DNA of 64,000 nt from Congeria kusceri (Eukaryota > Mollusca > Bivalvia > Myida > Dreissenidae). The notes beneath the pieces are model-generated. The model had not been told where the DNA came from and did no database searches. It saw only the letters and a list, made by a program, of their open reading frames with translations. Positions 45,164 through 56,627 of the stretch are shown here, piece by piece. Location of the stretch: contig JAPFQT010000414.1 of assembly GCA_027627225.1 (NCBI GenBank), positions 62,001 through 126,000 of the forward strand, given 5' to 3'. Position numbers and translations under genes: made by a program. Positions within the stretch are counted from its first letter, which is position 1. The number at the start of each line of letters is the position of its first letter.

Positions 45164-47288
45164 GGCTCACCTGAGCAGAAAGTGCTAATGGTGAGCTTTT
45201 GTGATTGCCTGTTGTCCGTTGTGCGTGCGTGCGTGTATGAGTGTGTTGTCAACTTCTCATTCAAACAACATCTCCTCCTAAACCACTTAGCAGATTTTCA
45301 CCAAACTTCACAGGAATGATCATTAGGTGATCCTCTTTCAAAGTTGTTCAAATTGTTATGGTCCGTTGCATATGTAGGTCACCAGAGCTAAAAATAGATT
45401 TAAAAAGTGTAAACTTTAAAAATCTTCTCTAAAACAGCAGGGCCCAGAGGTTTCATATTTGGTATGTAACATCCTATAGTGGTCCTCTACAAATAGTGTT
45501 CAAACTATGCCCCTGGAGTCAAAACGGGCCATGCCCTGAAGGTCACATGGTTTATTTAGAATATATTTCAAAATGACTTAAAATCTCCTCCACTGAATCC
45601 ACAAGGCCCAGAGGTTTCATATTTGGTATATAACATCCAAAAGTGGTCCTCTACAAATAATGTTCAAATTATGCCACTGGGGTCAAAACTGGCCACGTCC
45701 TGGGGTTCATATGGTTTATATAGAATAAATAGCAAAATGACTTTGAAAATCATCTCCCCTGAAACCGCATGGCTCAGAGGTTTCATATCTGGTATGTAAC
45801 ATCCTTTAGTGGTCCTTTACAAAGTTTGTTCAAATTATGCCCCTGGGGTCAAAATGGGCCACGCCCCGGGGGTCACATGGTTTATATAAAATGTATAGCA
45901 CAATGACTTTAAAAATCTTCTCCTCTGAAACCACAAGGCCCAGAGGTTTCATATTTGGTGTGTAATAATCCTATAGTAGTCCTCTACAAAGATTGTTCAA
46001 ATTATGCCCCTGGGGTCAAAACTGGCCACATCCCGGGGGTCAGATGGTTTATATAGAACATATAGCAAAATGACTTTAAAAATCTTCTCCTCTGAAACTA
46101 CAAGGCCCAGAGCTTTCATATTTGGTACGTAACATCCTATGTTGGTCCTCTGCAAAGAGTGTTCAAATGATGACCTTGGGGTCAAAACTGGCCACGCCTG
46201 GGGTCACATGAGTTATATAGGCCGAAATAGCGAAGTGACTTCAATAATCTTCTCCTCAGAAACCGCAAGGCCCAGAGGTTTCTTACTTGGTATGTAACAT
46301 CATATAGTAGTCCTGTACAAAGATTGTTGAGATTATGCCCCTGGGGTCAAAATTGGTCACGACCCAAGGGGCAAATGGCTTACTGTAAACATATATAAAT
46401 TCGTCGGTATGTAATTTCGTGGTTTCTTTAAAAGCAATAATTTTGTTGGTACTTGATTTGGTGGATTTCAAATTTTGAAAAAAATATACATTCACAGTTT
46501 GACATCACTACTCTGTAAACTTGCAAGTCTGTCATTAAGCCCAGATTACGTAATCATGGTCACCAAAAGATGTAATTAGAGATGTACTGGCAGTTGTTGA
46601 TCATGTACTAATTACACATGTCAATTAAAAGCCTTTGTTTGGCCCCAGCTAGTCTGTCAGCCGGCAATAAAATCAATTCACATGCAGACAAATTCATGAT
46701 TTTCGTGTAAAGCATATTCCTATTTGGTATGTAACATCCTCAAGTGGTCCTCTACAAAGATTGTTCAAATTATGCCGCATGGGTGAAAACTGACCACACC
46801 CCAGGGGTCACATGGTGTATATAGACTTAAATAGCAAAATGACTTAAAAATTCTTCTCCTCTGAAACTGCAGGGCCTAGAGGTCTCATATTTGGTATGTA
46901 ACATCCATATAGTGGTCCTCCGTATTGTTTAAATTATGTCCCCTGGGGTCAAATCTGGTCACGCGCCGGGGGGTCACATGGTTTATATAGACTTAAATAG
47001 CAAAATGACTTTCAAAATCTTCTCCTCTTTAATGGCAAAGCCCACAGCTTTCCTATATTTGGTACGTAATATTGCAAAGTGGTCCTCTAAAGATTGTTCA
47101 AATTATGCCCCTGGGGTCAAATCTGGTGGCACCCGAGGGGTCACATGCTTTATATAGACTTAAATAACAAAGTTACTTTAAAAATCTTTATTATATTATG
47201 CCCCTGGGATAAAAATAAGCCTCACCTCGGGGATGCAAATTCCAATTGGGTTACAAGGTCTGAGGTGAGCTTCCTAGGGCCCTCTTGT
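45164..47288 (+). mobile_element. Family A Helitron-like element, longest copy
   Basis: Begins GGCTCACCTGAGCAGAAAGT with inverted AATGGTGAGCTTT, then about nine ~180-bp blocks (TTTCATATTTGGTATGTAAC, TGCCCCTGGGGTC, CCACAAGGCCCAGAGG). Near the 3' end TGAGGTGAGC, the palindrome AGGGCCCT, then CTCTTGT. Interrupted by foreign sequence at 46384-46716. Strand and block wording match 21864-23721. Confidence 0.75.
46384..46716. mobile_element. Insertion within family A element
   Basis: About 330 bases unlike the surrounding blocks (CGTCGGTATGTAATTTCGTG, TGATCATGTACTAATTACAC) separate two halves of otherwise regular block text. Its ends and type are not clear. Confidence 0.5.
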
Positions 47289-47649
47289 TTTTTCTTTAAC
47301 CACTGGCTGGAATTCGACACAATTTCACAGGATTGATCAGTACCTTGCATATCTTTGGCATGTCTTATTAGATTGATTTTAGCCTGATTTTGGCCGGTGC
47401 ATGGGGGGAGACACAGGTTTTTCAAAAACAAATTATAGTTTAACTTAAGAATTCAAATATTTTTCCTACAAATATTTTTCCTACAATAAGTACATTTTTA
47501 ACGAGCCACATTAGTTGTGTATGTCGGTCTGGTTTAAAGGAGTCTCATATTTAATACAGCCTGTCATGTACAAATGTTCTTTGTGACAATTCAGTTTTAA
47601 GTAACCTAACACTGCCCCAATACTCACGTGATTACCTATTGTACATAGT

Positions 47650-49790
47650 TTAACTGTTTAGGCTAAAAAAATTAATGAGTTGTTTCTCAGACACTTTTTC
47701 CCAAAAATCAGGAGGGAGGGCACTTTTTTTTTTTATTGAAGTTTTTTTTTATCCTACTGTTTTTTATTGGCACTATGTAATGGCTTATTAAAACAAGTTG
47801 GTAAGTACAGATTAAAGATACTTTTAAACACAAAAGTCCACTTCTCTGATTTTGCGGTGTTAAAGCAATGAAGCTACATTCGGAGAGTGGGCTGAGCTTA
47901 CCGGACAGTTATTGGTGATTAGAGAAGTCAGTTTGTAAACAGGCACATGTTTGAACAAGAGAGCAGTGACAGCTATGCAACTGTCTTCTCCTGCCATCTA
48001 TCAGATGAGACCAGGATGTAAACTGGGGTGTAGTACAAAAGCACCTTGCTCAAAAGCCCCTTAGTGTAAAAATGCACACATGGACATGAGCCCCCCTGGT
48101 AGATTTAACAGAGTGGACAAAAACCCTTTGATGATCATGAATTAGTGGACAAAAGCCCCTTTCGGATATTGTGTAGTGTGTATGCATTTCAATACGAAAT
48201 TCCATTCTATCAAATTGAACAAAATGTTAATTGCAATTAACTGGTGACAAACAGCCGAAAAACCTTGCAAAACATGACAATTAACATTAAATTCCTTACG
48301 GGATTTTTGTCCACTCTGTCATATTTACCAAGGGGCTTTTGTCCACCCTGTTAAATCTACCATGTTAAATCTACCTTTTGTCCGGATACCTGTAAACACT
48401 GCTGTGAGTCAGCAGCTTTCTACTGGGTGTGTAAAGTTCGTGACCTTTTTATGGGTGGGATTATCTTTTCCAGGGAAATTTGAATTTTCTGCAGGAGAGA
48501 ACTCTTATTAGCAGCCGAGGCCCTTTATTTATGGCAAGTGACCAATTGCCAAAAAATTATGCAGCACATAGCAAAAACACGTAACAAACACAAAACACAC
48601 ATGAATAAAACTGGGGTCACCGCCTTGGAACGGTCAAGGCAAAGCATTTGGGATTTAAACCAGTTTACGTGCGCACGAATCTCCCACTTGGCCCAGAATT
48701 AATCACAAAACATGTAAGTGTAAATAAAAATTAACCTCATAGCAATTCAAATTAAACAGCAATAATAGAGAATACTATTCAATTTAATTACCATTTAATT
48801 ACTCAATGGCTAGATGCTAGATGAAGCAGAATTGCAACTTTCTGAGGCTCGATGAAAAGAAACAAAAGAACGTATGAACTACATGTCGTCTTATTATAAA
48901 AAGCTTTAAAGACATAGCATCATATAGTTCAATTTTCAGTTCATCCTGATGTAATTTCAGGAAGAAGCCGTAACATTGGGTGTAAAAAGCCAGCTTTGTT
49001 GGTTATGTTTAATTTAAACATATATTTTATATATGTTTAGAATTAACATATTTTATTTTGAAAACAAGGGTAAATGGTGTTTTACAGCAATCATTTTTAA
49101 TATGCCAAAGCTTATCTGTTAATTTACTTGTGTGCTAAATTTCAAAGAAAAAGAATCATTAAAACCAGAGAAAATAGTAAATGTGTTTTCATCCTTCTGC
49201 TCCTGACAGACCAGTGTTTAACTGAAGAGTAGACATTTTCTAAACCTCAGGCCCTTTTATACGGTGTTGAAGTTTTAATAACAACATAAGCATCCCTGTT
49301 TATAAAATTCTAAATATAAATTTATTAATCATAAACTGTCATTTATGCAAACTGACGTAAAAAGACAATCAATTTGAATGTTCATAATTAACGTATGAGC
49401 CTTCAAATTGATACACCATCAGCATTTAAGTACTTCTATTTATGGAATTTAACTTTTCGTAATTCATTTTTTTATAACTGTAAAAAATATTTATTATTTT
49501 TGAAATAAATCACCAATAATTTTTGGAAAAGAAAATCAACACTTGTCAATGCAGCTGGCATTTTTGTTTGTTTCCATAATACTTATATAGGCACAGATTT
49601 TCTTAAAAAAATATATGGAATGCTATTTCACAATCAAAAGCATCTACGAAACAAAAGGTTAAATCAACAAATAGACAATATTTATAAAGGTTTCCAATAG
49701 AATATGACTTTTTTGCAAAATTTACAAAGTATTTCACAAATTGTGTATATCCGATTTATATAATTTAAACTGGCAGGAAGAAATTTACAG
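47650..49790 (-). repeat. Right arm of long inverted duplication
   Basis: Reverse complement of 4985-5990, most clearly at 47655-47825 (AAAAATCAGGAGGGAGGGCA, ATGTAATGGCTTATTAAAAC) and 49260-49790 (TTGATACACCATCAGCATTT, AAATCACCAA, AAGCATCTACGAAAC). About 1.4 kb at 47830-49260 has no partner in the left arm, including the foldback at 48095-48362. Confidence 0.75.
48095..48362. mobile_element. Foldback with GTGGACAAAAGCCCC arms
   Basis: CTGGTAGATTTAACAGAGTG and GGACAAAAACCC at 48095-48127 face GGGGCTTTTGTCCACCCTG and TTAAATCTACCA at 48333-48362. An extra TAAATCTACCTTTTGTCCGG (48367-48386) adds to the right arm, and GTCCGGATACC recurs at 55874-55884. Confidence 0.6.
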
Positions 49791-50299
49791 AAAGTAGACC
49801 ATTGCAAGTTACCAAAATGTTAATAATTCATAGATTTCAGCGCATAGTTTCTGTATTTTGTTCGGTAACTTGCCCATTAGAAACACTTTCTGCAAAGTTT
49901 TATTTTTATTAACATATTTCTGGACGGCTCAATTTAAAACCTGGGCATGATCGTCAACAAATAGTTAATAAAAATGATTTTGGTATTGAATAAAAATACG
50001 TTGCAATGCTGCCTGAGAAACAAATCTTTAGCCTTACTAGTGTCATAATCAGGTGATAGTTACATGGTTACATTGTTTACTGGTAACATAACACTGTGCG
50101 GCTTTTATATTCAGTGATCATAGCTTTGCAAGCTGTTTTAAGTTTTGTTTCTTTAAAGTTTAAAATCTTTCAAATTGTTGTACATTTATGTGTACATTTA
50201 TGTGTTTTGTGGGATATATTTCTTAATTGACACATTCAGTATTTAGCTCTAAATAGAATTTGAAAGTGTAGTTTATTGATAACAACCAATTTAAAAAAA
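49791..50299. other. Upstream region of TRIM-like gene
   Basis: AT-rich. No TATA box or initiator that I would defend. A possible 5' UTR runs into the ATG at 50300. Confidence 0.4.
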
Positions 50300-50580
50300 A
50301 TGGCCTTATTTTCTCAGTCTTTTATTGACAAGGGATCAGACGAATTTGTGGACTATAGTTGTACTGCCTGTGCAGAATGGAAAATTGTGAAAAGTGCTGA
50401 CTTCTATTGCGAACAATGTCGAAGGTTTTATTGTGGAAAATGTATTCACCTTCATGGTCAGGTGTTTACAAAACATACCACGTATGGAAGTGGCGATATG
50501 AACAAATGGCCACATTCCACAACGGTGAAAGATTCTCCACAGAAATCCACAGTACACAAAGATGAAAAACTTGATCACAG
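50300..50580 (+). pseudogene. TRIM-like gene, B-box exon (5' end)
   Basis: Begins MALFSQSFIDKGSDEFVDYS, the usual opening of a large dreissenid B-box family as I recall it. The ATG follows an A-run and starts the family-like sequence. A type-1 B-box is complete: C21, C24, C37, C40, C45, C48, H52, H59, ligating two zinc ions in relatives. After WPHSTTVKDSPQK a second B-box should start with Cys, but here reads STVHKDEKLDHR, losing the first Cys and everything after the first His. The frame meets TGA at 50588. If CAG|GTATTC at 50580 is a donor, the exon ends two bases into a codon. Relatives have no RING and are taken to be scaffold or signalling proteins; function here is unknown. The damage favours a pseudogene, but a diverged gene is possible. 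Confidence 0.65.
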
Positions 50581-50879
50581 GTATTCCTGACAAAATTGTT
50601 CACATGTTTGTGTAATGCTATAAGTCTTAGTCAATGATTAATTTTGTATACTGTTATGGCAATGTGTCCATTTTGATTTTGTTATTACCAATTTTATATG
50701 GTAACAAATACAAGCTATTAACGTCACTTCGATCAACAGTTTGCAAATTTGGTATACTCATTTGTAGCCGGATTTTTCGACGAAACATCTTGGCTTATAG
50801 ATTAGCGAAAACCAGTTGGTTGGGCAGGTGGGCGGGCGAACGTTTCAATGTTGTTAACAATTTGCGTTAAAGTTTCATA

Positions 50880-51180
50880 TTCCTGTCATATTCCTGTCAT
50901 ATTTTCAGAAGTACTTGGTCAACCTTCATGAAACTTTACACAAGTGTTCCTTGGATGGGCCTCTACCAAACCTGTGAAAATGGTTCCACTTCACTGCACA
51001 AGATGGCCACCAGAGCTAAAAATAGAAATATGTCTTAATGCCGATTTCTTCTAGACCTATGGCTAGATTTTCAAATAAGCTCACACCAATGTTCGTTTAG
51101 TGGTCCTCTACCAAACTTATTTAAATGGTTCCGCCTTACTGCACAAAATGGCCACTAGAGCTTGAAATACAATTTGCGTT
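50880..51180 (+). repeat. Block repeat, two units
   Basis: GGTCAACCTTCATGAAACTTT, GTTCCTTGGATGGGCCTC, CTACCAAACCTGTG and CACAAGATGGCCACCAGAGC, repeated with changes from 51050 (GTGGTCCTCTACCAAAC, GCACAAAATGGCCACTAGAG). Related to families A-C in style. Confidence 0.55.
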
Positions 51181-51892
51181 AAAGTTTTGTGTTTCTGTGA
51201 TATTTGCTTAAGTTCTTGATCAATACAAGGAACATTTTCATCCATCTTGCATTTGTTCATTATTAAAAAAAAAAGATAGCATGTTAAAAGATAGAAAAGT
51301 TCCTTTGACAGACACTTTCTTAAATGCAAATATGCAACATTGCATTGAAACAATCTAGTCCACACTTTTTTCCAATTTTATTTTGAGACCACATTTTTGC
51401 CAAACTGTATACATTTTAGATCATCCACATGAAACTTCCATACTTCTTCACCAACATTGACTTGTACATGTACCCCCATCGGCAAAATAAAAATCCGCCT
51501 TTAATGCGGTATCCGCATTTTTCTCTTGTTAATAATGGAATGATCCTGTAGGACAAGAACCTTAACTCTTGATTGAATTATGGCTCTTTTGTTTGATTGC
51601 ATTATAGCTTTTGTTCGATATAGATGTTTTTGTAAAATTTGTGTCCACTGTTCTGGAAAACAATTGAACCCGTAGCCTTCAGATTTGGTATACTTAAACT
51701 AAGTATGATGGGATGAGTTTGTAGGATAAGATCCATTACTCTGTCATGGAATTTAGTTGAATAATGGCCCTTTTTTACTTAGATTACTTAAATTCACATT
51801 TTGGTTCACTAAGTTTGGTTTTGAGGATGTAAAATATAGTTGCATTTTATTTGCAGAGTATGCTGTCTGGTCATATTAGAATATAAATCATT

Positions 51893-52043
51893 GTGCATTA
51901 TCATTGTTTATCGGCTAATAAGCAACGATTTGTCGTTCTGATGCAGTAACGCCGTTGTAGTTTTATTCCTACTCATCAGAACTCAAAATTGTTGCTTATT
52001 ATCAGATTAACAACTCTAAAGCAAAAACTATTTCTTAATTGAT
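51893..52043 (+). repeat. Foldback (FB) element, 3' half
   Basis: ATTGTTTATCGGCTAATAAGC, TCGTTCTGATGCAG, CCTACTCATCAGAACTC and GTTGCTTATTATCAG. More diverged than other copies. Confidence 0.7.
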
Positions 52044-52349
52044 GCTAGAAATTTGAAATTGGGTGTTCAGTATCGAAAAGCAATGAATGTGAATAACTAC
52101 TCTGGTTTAACATTGAAGAGTTTATGGTTTAGTGTTGTGTCACCCTATAATTTAAATGGACTTCACAAATTTAATGATTTCCCTTTTGTAACTATTTCTC
52201 AAACAAGGCTGTTGGTATGTTAACAATATGGGTCAGTTTTGAACTTTGTTCAATTAAGAAATGATAGAGTCAGTATAAAAACATACTATTTTTCAAGTGC
52301 ATGTTGCATGTATTGAATTCTATGATACATTATATGCATGATACCCGCT

Positions 52350-52645
52350 ATAGACAAAGAACAAAATTATCGTTTTTAAACTACCCAATAAACAATGCAA
52401 AAAGAAGTTCCAATTCTGAGCAGAGCAAAGTAAAAAGTAGTTCCAATTACAGCTGCAAAAATATATGTCAACTCATGTTATCGCATTACTGTTTTTAATT
52501 AGCCAATAAACAACTCTTTGATGTTCTGATGCATGGCTGTTAAACAACTCGGGCTAACGCCCTCGTGGTTTAATTCCTATGCTTCAGAACTCCAAATCAG
52601 TGTTTATTGGCCGATAAGCTATGATAAATAGAAAATTATATCTTA
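52350..52645 (+). repeat. Foldback (FB) element, near-complete
   Basis: CTATAGACAAAGAACAAAATT, CAATAAACAATGCAAAAAG, AGTTCCAATTACAGCTGC, AGCCAATAAACAACTCTTTG, GATGCATGGCTGTTAAACAAC, CCTCGTGGTTTAATTCCTATG and GTGTTTATTGGCCGATAAGC. It can serve as reference for the family. Confidence 0.85.
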
Positions 52646-52744
52646 ATTATTAAATAGTTGCCTCATTACTACATTCCTGTAACACATGCTTTGAATGAAT
52701 GTCGGACACATGCCCTCCCAACATATGCCCTCTTGATAATTTTT

Positions 52745-52835
52745 AGCTCGACTTTTCGAAGATAAAACGTCGAGCTATTGTCGTCGCCCTGTCATCTGCG
52801 TCAGCGTCTGTGTTTGTTAAGTTTTTTGGTTCAGT
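52745..52835 (+). mobile_element. Family B 5' end, truncated
   Basis: AGCTCGACTTTTCGAAGATA, AAACGTCGAGCTATTGTCG: the first eight bases recur inverted (GTCGAGCT), a 5' hairpin. It breaks into another repeat near 52840. Confidence 0.7.
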
Positions 52836-52839
52836 TTTT

Positions 52840-53162
52840 ACGCCTCCACTTTAGAGGGGGAGTTTAGAGATTTGTCCTTGTCCGTCCGTCCATCCGTCCG
52901 TCCGTTGGATTTTTGTGTCGCACATAACATAAAAAGTATAACTGCTAGAGTGATGAAACTTATAAGCATATTCATTGGCATCGGGACTTGTGCACCTGGG
53001 TATTTTGGTGCAGTTTTTTCTGACATCAGCGAAGTTATGGCCCTTTTTTAGCAAAATATGATATTTTTGGACTTGTGTCACGCGTAACTCAAAAAGTATT
53101 GCTGCTAGACTGATAAAACTTTACAAACTTTTTACCGTAATCTTACAAATATAATATGCACT
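52840..53162 (+). repeat. Block repeat (CTTTAGAGGGGGAG start)
   Basis: CCTCCACTTTAGAGGGGGAG, a short hairpin start, then GTCCGTCCGTCC runs, TATGGCCCTTTTTTAGC and GGACTTGTGTCACGCG. The same block text recurs at 54110-54500. Confidence 0.65.
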
Positions 53163-54873
53163 TTTTAGTCCCCTACCAGTGTTTCACCGGATGCCCTCCA
53201 TCCGTCTGTCCGTCCGTCCGTATGTTTGTCCATCCGTCTGTCTGTCTGTCCCCAAAACCTGGTTCCTGCAATAACTCAAAAAGTACTGAACCTATTTCGA
53301 TTAAACTGGGTATACATATAAACGGCAATGTGGCAGTGTGAGGATTATTCACGACCTTTTTTTCACCAGAGGTTAAAGGTCACGTGACTGTTATTAAAGT
53401 ATAGAAATAAACTAAATACTGCAATAATTCGAAATAGAAATAAGATATGAACATGAAACTTTGTACAGAGATTGAACTATAGGTTTGCCATCTGTCTTTA
53501 TGTCGTTCTGTCTGTTCGTCCGTATGTCTGTCTGTCCATCCGTCTGTCCCCAAAAACTGGATCCTGTGATAACTCGGAAAGTACTGAAGACACTTTGATG
53601 AAAATTTGTATTCATAGCAACAGCAATGTGAGAATTATGCACGACCTTTTATTTTTCACCAGAGGTCAAAGGTTACGTGACTGTTACTAAAAATTGAAAT
53701 GAACTTAATACCGTAATATTTTGAAAAGTGCATGAGATATGATCATGAAACTTCATGAAACTTGGTACACAGATTGGAGTATGTGTTTGCCCTCCGTCTG
53801 TGTGCGTCTGTCTGTCTGTTCATCGGTCGGTCTCACTCTGTCAGTCTGTTCCGTCCCCAAAACCTGGATCCTGCGATAACTCGAAAAGTACTGAAGATAC
53901 TATGATGAAACTTTGTATTCATAGAAAGAGCAATGTAAGTTTGTACACGACCCTTTATTTTTCACCAGAGGTCAAAGGTCACATGACTGTTACTTAAAAT
54001 AAAAATAAACTTAATACTGCAATAATTCGAAAAGAACATATGGTCATAAAACTTGTTACACAGAATGGACTATATGATTGCCCTCTGTCAGTTTAGTGAT
54101 GAAACTTTATAAACATATTAAACAGCATGTGAACTTGTGCACCTGGGTATTTTGGTGCAGTTTTTTCAGACATCAGTGGAGTTATGGCTATTTTTTTAGC
54201 AAGAAATGACATTTTTGGACTTGAGTCGCACATAACTCAAAAAGTAACAAGTATTACTGCTACAGTGATGAAACTTTATATACATATTAATCAACATTTG
54301 AAATGGGGAACCTGGGTATTTTGGTGCATTTTTTTCCGACAGCTGAGTTATGGCCCTTTTTTTTAGCAAAAAATGACATTATTGGACTTGTGTCGCGTGT
54401 TACTGAAAAAGAATTATTGCTACAGTGATGGAACTTTATAAACATATTCATCAGCATGTGAACTTGTGCACCTGGGTATTTTGGTGCATTTTTTCCGACA
54501 TCAGAAGAGTTTTTATGACAACCAGCAGAATGTGGGGGCATCCGTTTCCTACGGACACATGTCTGGTTTGGTTACGTTTTTTTGCCAGAGTCCAGAGGTA
54601 TAATTTTGAAACTCAAAGTACTTGATTACAGTGATGAACTTATTCTGTAGATAAGAGGAGGTAACTATATCAAGGATTTTGGTGGAGTTGTTGCTATTTT
54701 TTCAACTTGGATTTTGTTTGCTTTAAATCAAATTTCTCAATATCTATAAGAGGTTTTGACTGGAATTTCAGAATACTTCATGACAGTGATAAACTTATTA
54801 TATGAACAAAAGCTTAGAGTACTATCAAATATGAGAAAGTTGAGTATCCAGCACCCGTAGGCAGTGCTCTTGT
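53163..54873 (+). mobile_element. Family C block element with CTCTTGT end
   Basis: 5' GTCCCCTACCAGTGTTTCAC; blocks 53200-54100 nearly identical in wording to 1-650; then 54110-54500 blocks (TGAACTTGTGCACCTGGG, TTTTGGTGCATTTTTTCC). The 3' end has AGCAC...GTGCT (54850-54868) and CTCTTGT (54867-54873). Two merged elements are possible. Receptor-type half-sites at 53370-53388, 53663-53675 and 53969-53981. No coding sequence. Confidence 0.6.
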
Positions 54874-54879
54874 TAGTCA

Positions 54880-55884
54880 AGAGGACATATGCCCTCCCAG
54901 ACAATTGCCACCCCGGACATATACCATCTCGTTAATATGCCACACTGACACTGGCCCTCTCATAACTCGTAGTTAAACCAATGTGCATCAGACACTAAAT
55001 AACCGGGTCGCATCTGGAGTGGAGTGTATCATCCCCAGGGGACGGTGGCCACCTCGGAGAGAATCTCGGGGCACTCGATAAATATTCACGGAACACATTT
55101 CTCTCCCATTTTGTTTAAATATGTGCTGGCAAAAACATAATTTTATTAAAAGTTTCGATATAGATGTCCGATCAGTCGTCTTTATCAATTTGTTTGAAAA
55201 AATAAATAACAACAACCTGATACATGTTAGAATAAACGTTATACAACTAAATTAAGTCTACTTCATTTGTTATGATCCTCTTCATTTCAATAACTTTTAT
55301 TATTATGCAACTGTTAATATTCAGACAACTTTAAGAGATAAAGTGATTAGATAAGGCACTGTACATTATCTGAAGTAATACTTTGCAGCCCTTTTATAAC
55401 TAGCGAAAACATAAAAGCCCTATCTGTACATTATATTGACGTAAATACATCACATGGATATTTTTTCACTGTATAGAGATATTGTTTTAATAGTTACAAC
55501 TCGTGTAATTCCCATCATATTGTGGACTTGGTATTTTTCTTTGTATACATTAATTTAGTAGCACATCTTAAGACTCTCACGTTTGCTACCTATTATATCC
55601 ACATATGCAGTTTATCCTTATGTGTTATCGACCATCATTTAATTAATCAAGGACTCTTTGTCAGCACATTAATCTTGTCACTTCTTCTTTATTGTTACAT
55701 TTGTTAATTTGAGAACTATATTTCAAACTGTAAAAGCATAGTTAAAGTAATATTTAAACATAGCAGGAGGGCCAGTGTCCGGGTGGCATATTAACAGGAG
55801 GGCATGTGTCTGGGTGGCAAATGTCCGGGAGAGCATATGTCCACCTGACCAAAAAAATATCGGGAGGGCATATGTCCGGATACC
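54880..55884. mobile_element. Element with ~80-bp terminal inverted repeats
   Basis: Left arm 54880-54962 (GGACATATGCCCTCCC, ATTGCCACCCCGGACATA, TAATATGCCACACTGACACT, GGCCCTC) is inverted at 55763-55875 (GGAGGGCCAGTGTCCGGGTG, GGCATATTAACAGGAGGGCA, GGGAGAGCATATGTCC). The inside is AT-rich and has no transposase frame. Related words occur alone at 52708-52735. Confidence 0.7.
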
Positions 55885-56627
55885 GCTTTGAATTACCGGT
55901 AATGTAACATAAACCTGCCTTAATTAAAGTGCAATTTTACAAGGCAACAATAATACATTTCAATGAGTTATATACATATTTATTGTGGATTCTTTGTCCA
56001 TCCTATAAACTTCATAAAATAAACACATGCCACAATTTGGGTTTTCAATGTCTTCTTTACAGTCACATCCCTCTAGTAAAGTGTAATTTATTCCAATGTG
56101 GTTTATGTTTGGCCTAAAATACAATATTTTTGTGTTCTTTTAAATTAAACGAGAGGGTAAGGTAAGGTGGAATTTGTTTTGATTACATTTGAAATTGTAA
56201 TGATTTTAATTATCATCTTGCCATTTTAAAAAGTAATAGAATTCATATAGAAACATGTTTGCCAGCAGTGGTACATCATTAAAGTCCATCTGTACATCAT
56301 TAAAATCCATCTGTAACACTTCTAATTTGTACCATGACACTGTTATATGAGCAATGAAATATAAGCGATGCAAATAAGCATTCAGGACAAATGGTTTTGT
56401 ATATTTTTGTAACAATGTATAAAATATTGAATGTTTCATGTTACGATTCTATAGATAAAATATGTTGTTTATATTTGTTCATATACTAGAAGTTTAAATA
56501 CTGGCTATGTTTTCCAGTTTATCTTTAAATATTTTATGACTATTCATCTCAATATAATGATTTAAACCCTTCGTAAATATTATAAATGTTAAATTTATGA
56601 ATGTTATAGTTCCTATTCTCTTTTCAG
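55885..56627. other. No gene seen
   Basis: AT-rich intron-like sequence up to the acceptor TATTCTCTTTTCAG at 56627. Confidence 0.5.

Larger units (their letters stand above)
50581..56627 (+). other. Intron-like interval of TRIM-like gene, filled with repeats
   Basis: About 6 kb between the B-box exon and the propeller exon. I looked for a coiled-coil exon, expected in this family between the two parts, and saw none. The interval holds receptor-site block repeats (50880-51180 with CTACCAAACCTGTGAAAATG), two FB elements, family B and C pieces and a long-TIR element, so deletion or displacement by insertions is plausible. Confidence 0.5.
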
